This document shows positions 16,168 to 17,952 of a stretch of 17,952 nucleotides of DNA, piece by piece (within the stretch, counting starts at the first letter, position 1; every line of letters begins with the position of its first letter). The notes beneath the pieces were generated by a model. It was not told the origin of the DNA, ran no database searches, and saw nothing but the letters and a program-made list of their open reading frames with translations. Made by a program: the position numbers and the translations under genes. The stretch covers positions 1 to 17,952 of the forward strand of contig JABFXT010000886.1 in the NCBI GenBank assembly GCA_013361595.1, in the 5' to 3' direction. Source of the DNA: Nocardia sp. GTDB lineage: Bacteria > Actinomycetota > Actinomycetes > Mycobacteriales > Mycobacteriaceae.

Positions 16168-16175
16168 GGCCCACA

Positions 16176-16181
16176 AGAGTA
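16176..16181 (-). promoter_or_regulatory. putative -10 of a leaderless nitrobindin gene
   Basis: On the minus strand TACTCT (TAnnnT) is followed by eight bases and the GTG at 16167. No Shine-Dalgarno and no clear -35 are seen. Confidence 0.45.
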
Positions 16182-16235
16182 GACCCTCGGGCCGGTATCG
16201 GGAGCACCCGCACCGGTCCGCGTGCCGGAGCGGCG

Positions 16236-16763
16236 CTACTTGTTACGGCGACGTCCGAACGGCCAGAAGGACCGGGTGCGCCGACGGGGCAGCGCCGCGT
16301 AGACCATGGTCATTTCGGCGAACACCCCCGCTTCGCGTTCCCGGTCCGCGCCGAAGTCGTCGCGGCCCAGGATCTGGGTGATCGAACCGGGCGCGATCGT
16401 GGCGAGCGCGTCGAGCAGTGAGGCGTTGAGCGCGCCGAGCGAGATACGGGTGGTGTCCGGATCCTCGGCACCGGGCCCGCCGTGGCCCAGCAGCATATGA
16501 CCGATCGCGTGCAACACGATGTGGTCGGCATTGCGGCCCGAGGCCGATGCGTCGAAGACGATGATGTCGTCGTTCTTGCGGGCGATCCAGAGACCGTTGC
16601 CGTTGCATCCCAGATCGGCCAGCGCCGACCGGTGGGCCGGCTGTAGCGAGATCGGCCGCTTCCGGTGCGCGGCCACCTCGGCGAGGTAGGCGTTGAGGTC
16701 CCACGGGCTGGGCAGGGGCACCGACCCAGCCGCATCGCCGAACCTGGCGTCCATGCTTGTCAT
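16236..16763 (-). CDS. ImmA/IrrE-like protein with altered zinc-peptidase motif
   Basis: The 175-residue protein resembles the IrrE/ImmA N-terminal-like domain proteins common in actinobacteria. It has a helical N-terminus with WDLNAYLAEVAAHRKRPI (21-38), a GLWIARKNDDIIVFD strand pair (57-71), the helix with H85AIGH89MLLGH94, then DREREAGVFAEM (140-151), which recalls the third-ligand helix of the family. In active members the first motif is HExxH; here the catalytic Glu is Ala (A86), so proteolysis is doubtful though the metal-binding histidines remain. The tail (160-175) is strongly basic. No XRE regulator or MAB_1171c-like transporter, the usual partners, is adjacent. The ATG at 16763 is preceded by a promoter in leaderless geometry; a second in-frame ATG at 16754 would shorten it by three residues. 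Confidence 0.75.
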   Translation of the reverse strand: MTSMDARFGDAAGSVPLPSPWDLNAYLAEVAAHRKRPISLQPAHRSALADLGCNGNGLWIARKNDDIIVFDASASGRNADHIVLHAIGHMLLGHGGPGAEDPDTTRISLGALNASLLDALATIAPGSITQILGRDDFGADREREAGVFAEMTMVYAALPRRRTRSFWPFGRRRNK

Positions 16764-16771
16764 CGGCGAAT

Positions 16772-16800
16772 ACGTTACCGATCGCGCGTCCGCTCGTCAC
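16772..16800 (-). promoter_or_regulatory. putative promoter of a leaderless ImmA/IrrE-like gene
   Basis: On the minus strand GTGACG (16800-16795) and TAACGT (16777-16772) are spaced by 17 bases, and the -10 ends eight bases before the ATG at 16763. This is the most complete leaderless promoter in the window. No Shine-Dalgarno is present. Confidence 0.55.
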
Positions 16801-16857
16801 TTCCGCGAATTCCCGCGCACCGATGGAGAACCGGCGACCTGGGCGGGAAGCGGCCGC

Positions 16858-17952
16858 CTACTCGATATCGATCTCCGGGCCCACGGACCGGACATTGTGC
16901 TGCCTGTTCCACAGCGCGGTGAACGCCCACAGAACGACGCCGACCACCAGTAGCACCCCGGCGATGGCGTACTGCTGCGGATTGCGATCGGTGAACGGTG
17001 TGGCCAGATACGCACAGCACAGCGCACCGAGAACCGGCAGCGCGGTCGGGGTGCGGAAATGTTCGTGCTCGACCGTGTCCCGCCGGAGTACCAGGACCGC
17101 GATGTTGACGATGGTGAAGACCACGAGGAGCAGCAGCGCGGTGGTGCCGCCCAGTTCGGGTACCTCGTCGACGAAGGTGAGCAGCCCGAAGGCCAGTACG
17201 GTGGTGAACAGGATCGCGATATGCGGCGTGCGGCGGGCCCGGTTGACCCGGCCGAGTACTCGCGGGATCACCTTGTGCTTCGCCATTCCGTACAGCAGCC
17301 GGCTGGCCATGAGCATATTGATCAATGCCGAGTTGGCCACCGCGAACATGGTGATGAAGGCGAAGATCTGGGTCGGGAATCCGGGTGCGCCGATCTCCAC
17401 CACCCGCAGCAGCGGGGCATCGCCCTGGGCGAGTTCTTCCGGCGGCACCAGAGCCACCGCAGTGACGGAAACCATGACGTAGATGGCGCCGGTGATCAAC
17501 AGCCCGCTGATGAGGATCTTCGGGAAGATCTTGCTGGGTGCCTTGGTCTCCTCGGCCATGTTCACCGAATCCTCGAACCCGACCATCGCGAAGAAGGCCA
17601 GCGTGGTCGCCGCGATGACGCCGCCGAGCGCGGATCGGTCCCCGGTATCGAATTCGACGATGCGGCCGAAATCGCCGTTGCCGAAGCCGAGCGCCCACAG
17701 CCCGATGCACACCACGATCAGCAGACCGGACAGTTCCACACAGGTGAGCAGGACATTGGCTTTCACGCTCTCGCCGACGCCGCGCAGGTTGATCGCGGCG
17801 ACCGCCGCCATGAACGCCAGAGCGATCACAGTGAGCAGGAGCCCGTTACCGTCGAATTCGAAGGCCTCCGCGAAGTTCGCCGCGAAGGCCTTGGCCGCCG
17901 TCGCGGCGGAGGTGATACCGGAACTCATCACCGCGAAGGTCACCATGAAGGT
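16858..17952 (-). CDS. APC-family amino acid permease (5' end beyond the window)
   Basis: The 364 visible residues are the C-terminal part of a multi-span transporter of the amino acid-polyamine-organocation superfamily; the start lies past 17952. About nine to ten hydrophobic spans are visible. The stretch AFFAMVGFEDSVNMAEETKAPS-IFPK contains the G-F-E...AEE...P signature typical of cationic amino acid and related APC permeases. YGMAKHKVIPRVLGRVN further on is the usual loop after the eighth span. The protein ends with a short polar tail (NRQHNVRSVGPEIDIE). The substrate cannot be told from this part. The stop lies 94 bases before the ImmA/IrrE-like start, on the same strand, so read-through into that gene is possible. 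Confidence 0.9.
   Translation of the reverse strand, partial: TFMVTFAVMSSGITSAATAAKAFAANFAEAFEFDGNGLLLTVIALAFMAAVAAINLRGVGESVKANVLLTCVELSGLLIVVCIGLWALGFGNGDFGRIVEFDTGDRSALGGVIAATTLAFFAMVGFEDSVNMAEETKAPSKIFPKILISGLLITGAIYVMVSVTAVALVPPEELAQGDAPLLRVVEIGAPGFPTQIFAFITMFAVANSALINMLMASRLLYGMAKHKVIPRVLGRVNRARRTPHIAILFTTVLAFGLLTFVDEVPELGGTTALLLLVVFTIVNIAVLVLRRDTVEHEHFRTPTALPVLGALCCAYLATPFTDRNPQQYAIAGVLLVVGVVLWAFTALWNRQHNVRSVGPEIDIE

Noticed and set aside
1..17952. CRISPR array, tRNA, rRNA, insertion sequence or att site
   Set aside because: No spaced direct repeats, cloverleaf-like sequence, transposase or flanking duplications were seen on reading both strands.

Overview
This window is high-GC, densely coded actinobacterial chromosome. 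The gene content and order (tsf, pyrH, frr, cdsA, rlmN, then dxr, rip1 and ispG, a DUF4081/GNAT gene and a penicillin-binding lipoprotein) match the Rv2889c-Rv2864c region of Mycobacterium tuberculosis as I remember it. Together with the DUF2631 and nitrobindin genes this points to Mycobacteriales, most likely Nocardia or a close relative. The genus is an inference. I see no mobile element, CRISPR array, rRNA or tRNA.

Layout. Bases 1-153 hold what may be the last codons of an upstream gene (rpsB would be expected), a long hairpin and a strong ribosome binding site. Next comes tsf (154-978), closed by an even longer hairpin. The forward block pyrH-frr-cdsA follows, covering UMP kinase, ribosome recycling factor and CDP-diglyceride synthase. 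A small LapA-like membrane protein gene lies convergent to cdsA on the minus strand. Then come forward rlmN, a Uma2-family nuclease-like gene and lhgO. Bases 7408-10692 read leftwards as dxr, rip1 and a stand-alone ABC-type ATPase. Bases 10787-15208 read rightwards as a DUF2631 membrane protein, ispG, a DUF4081/GNAT acetyltransferase and a penicillin-binding lipoprotein. The right end (15231-17952) reads leftwards: a small exported protein, a nitrobindin, an ImmA/IrrE-like protein whose HExxH motif has lost its glutamate, and an APC-family permease cut by the window edge.

How the genes relate. tsf, frr and rlmN serve translation; pyrH supplies UDP; cdsA feeds phospholipid synthesis. dxr and ispG are two steps of the non-mevalonate isoprenoid pathway. 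rip1 is an intramembrane protease linked to envelope stress signalling, and the penicillin-binding lipoprotein also acts at the envelope. The other genes look like ordinary single accessory or housekeeping genes.

Most notable: dxr-rip1 is inverted relative to tsf-rlmN and to ispG-PBP when compared with M. tuberculosis. At least five genes have a -10-like hexamer 6-8 bases before the start codon and no Shine-Dalgarno sequence, which suggests leaderless transcripts. A small exported protein has a 16-base imperfect palindrome across its predicted -35. An ImmA/IrrE-like protein reads HAIGH where HExxH is expected. I found no clear evidence of a wholly new multi-gene system.
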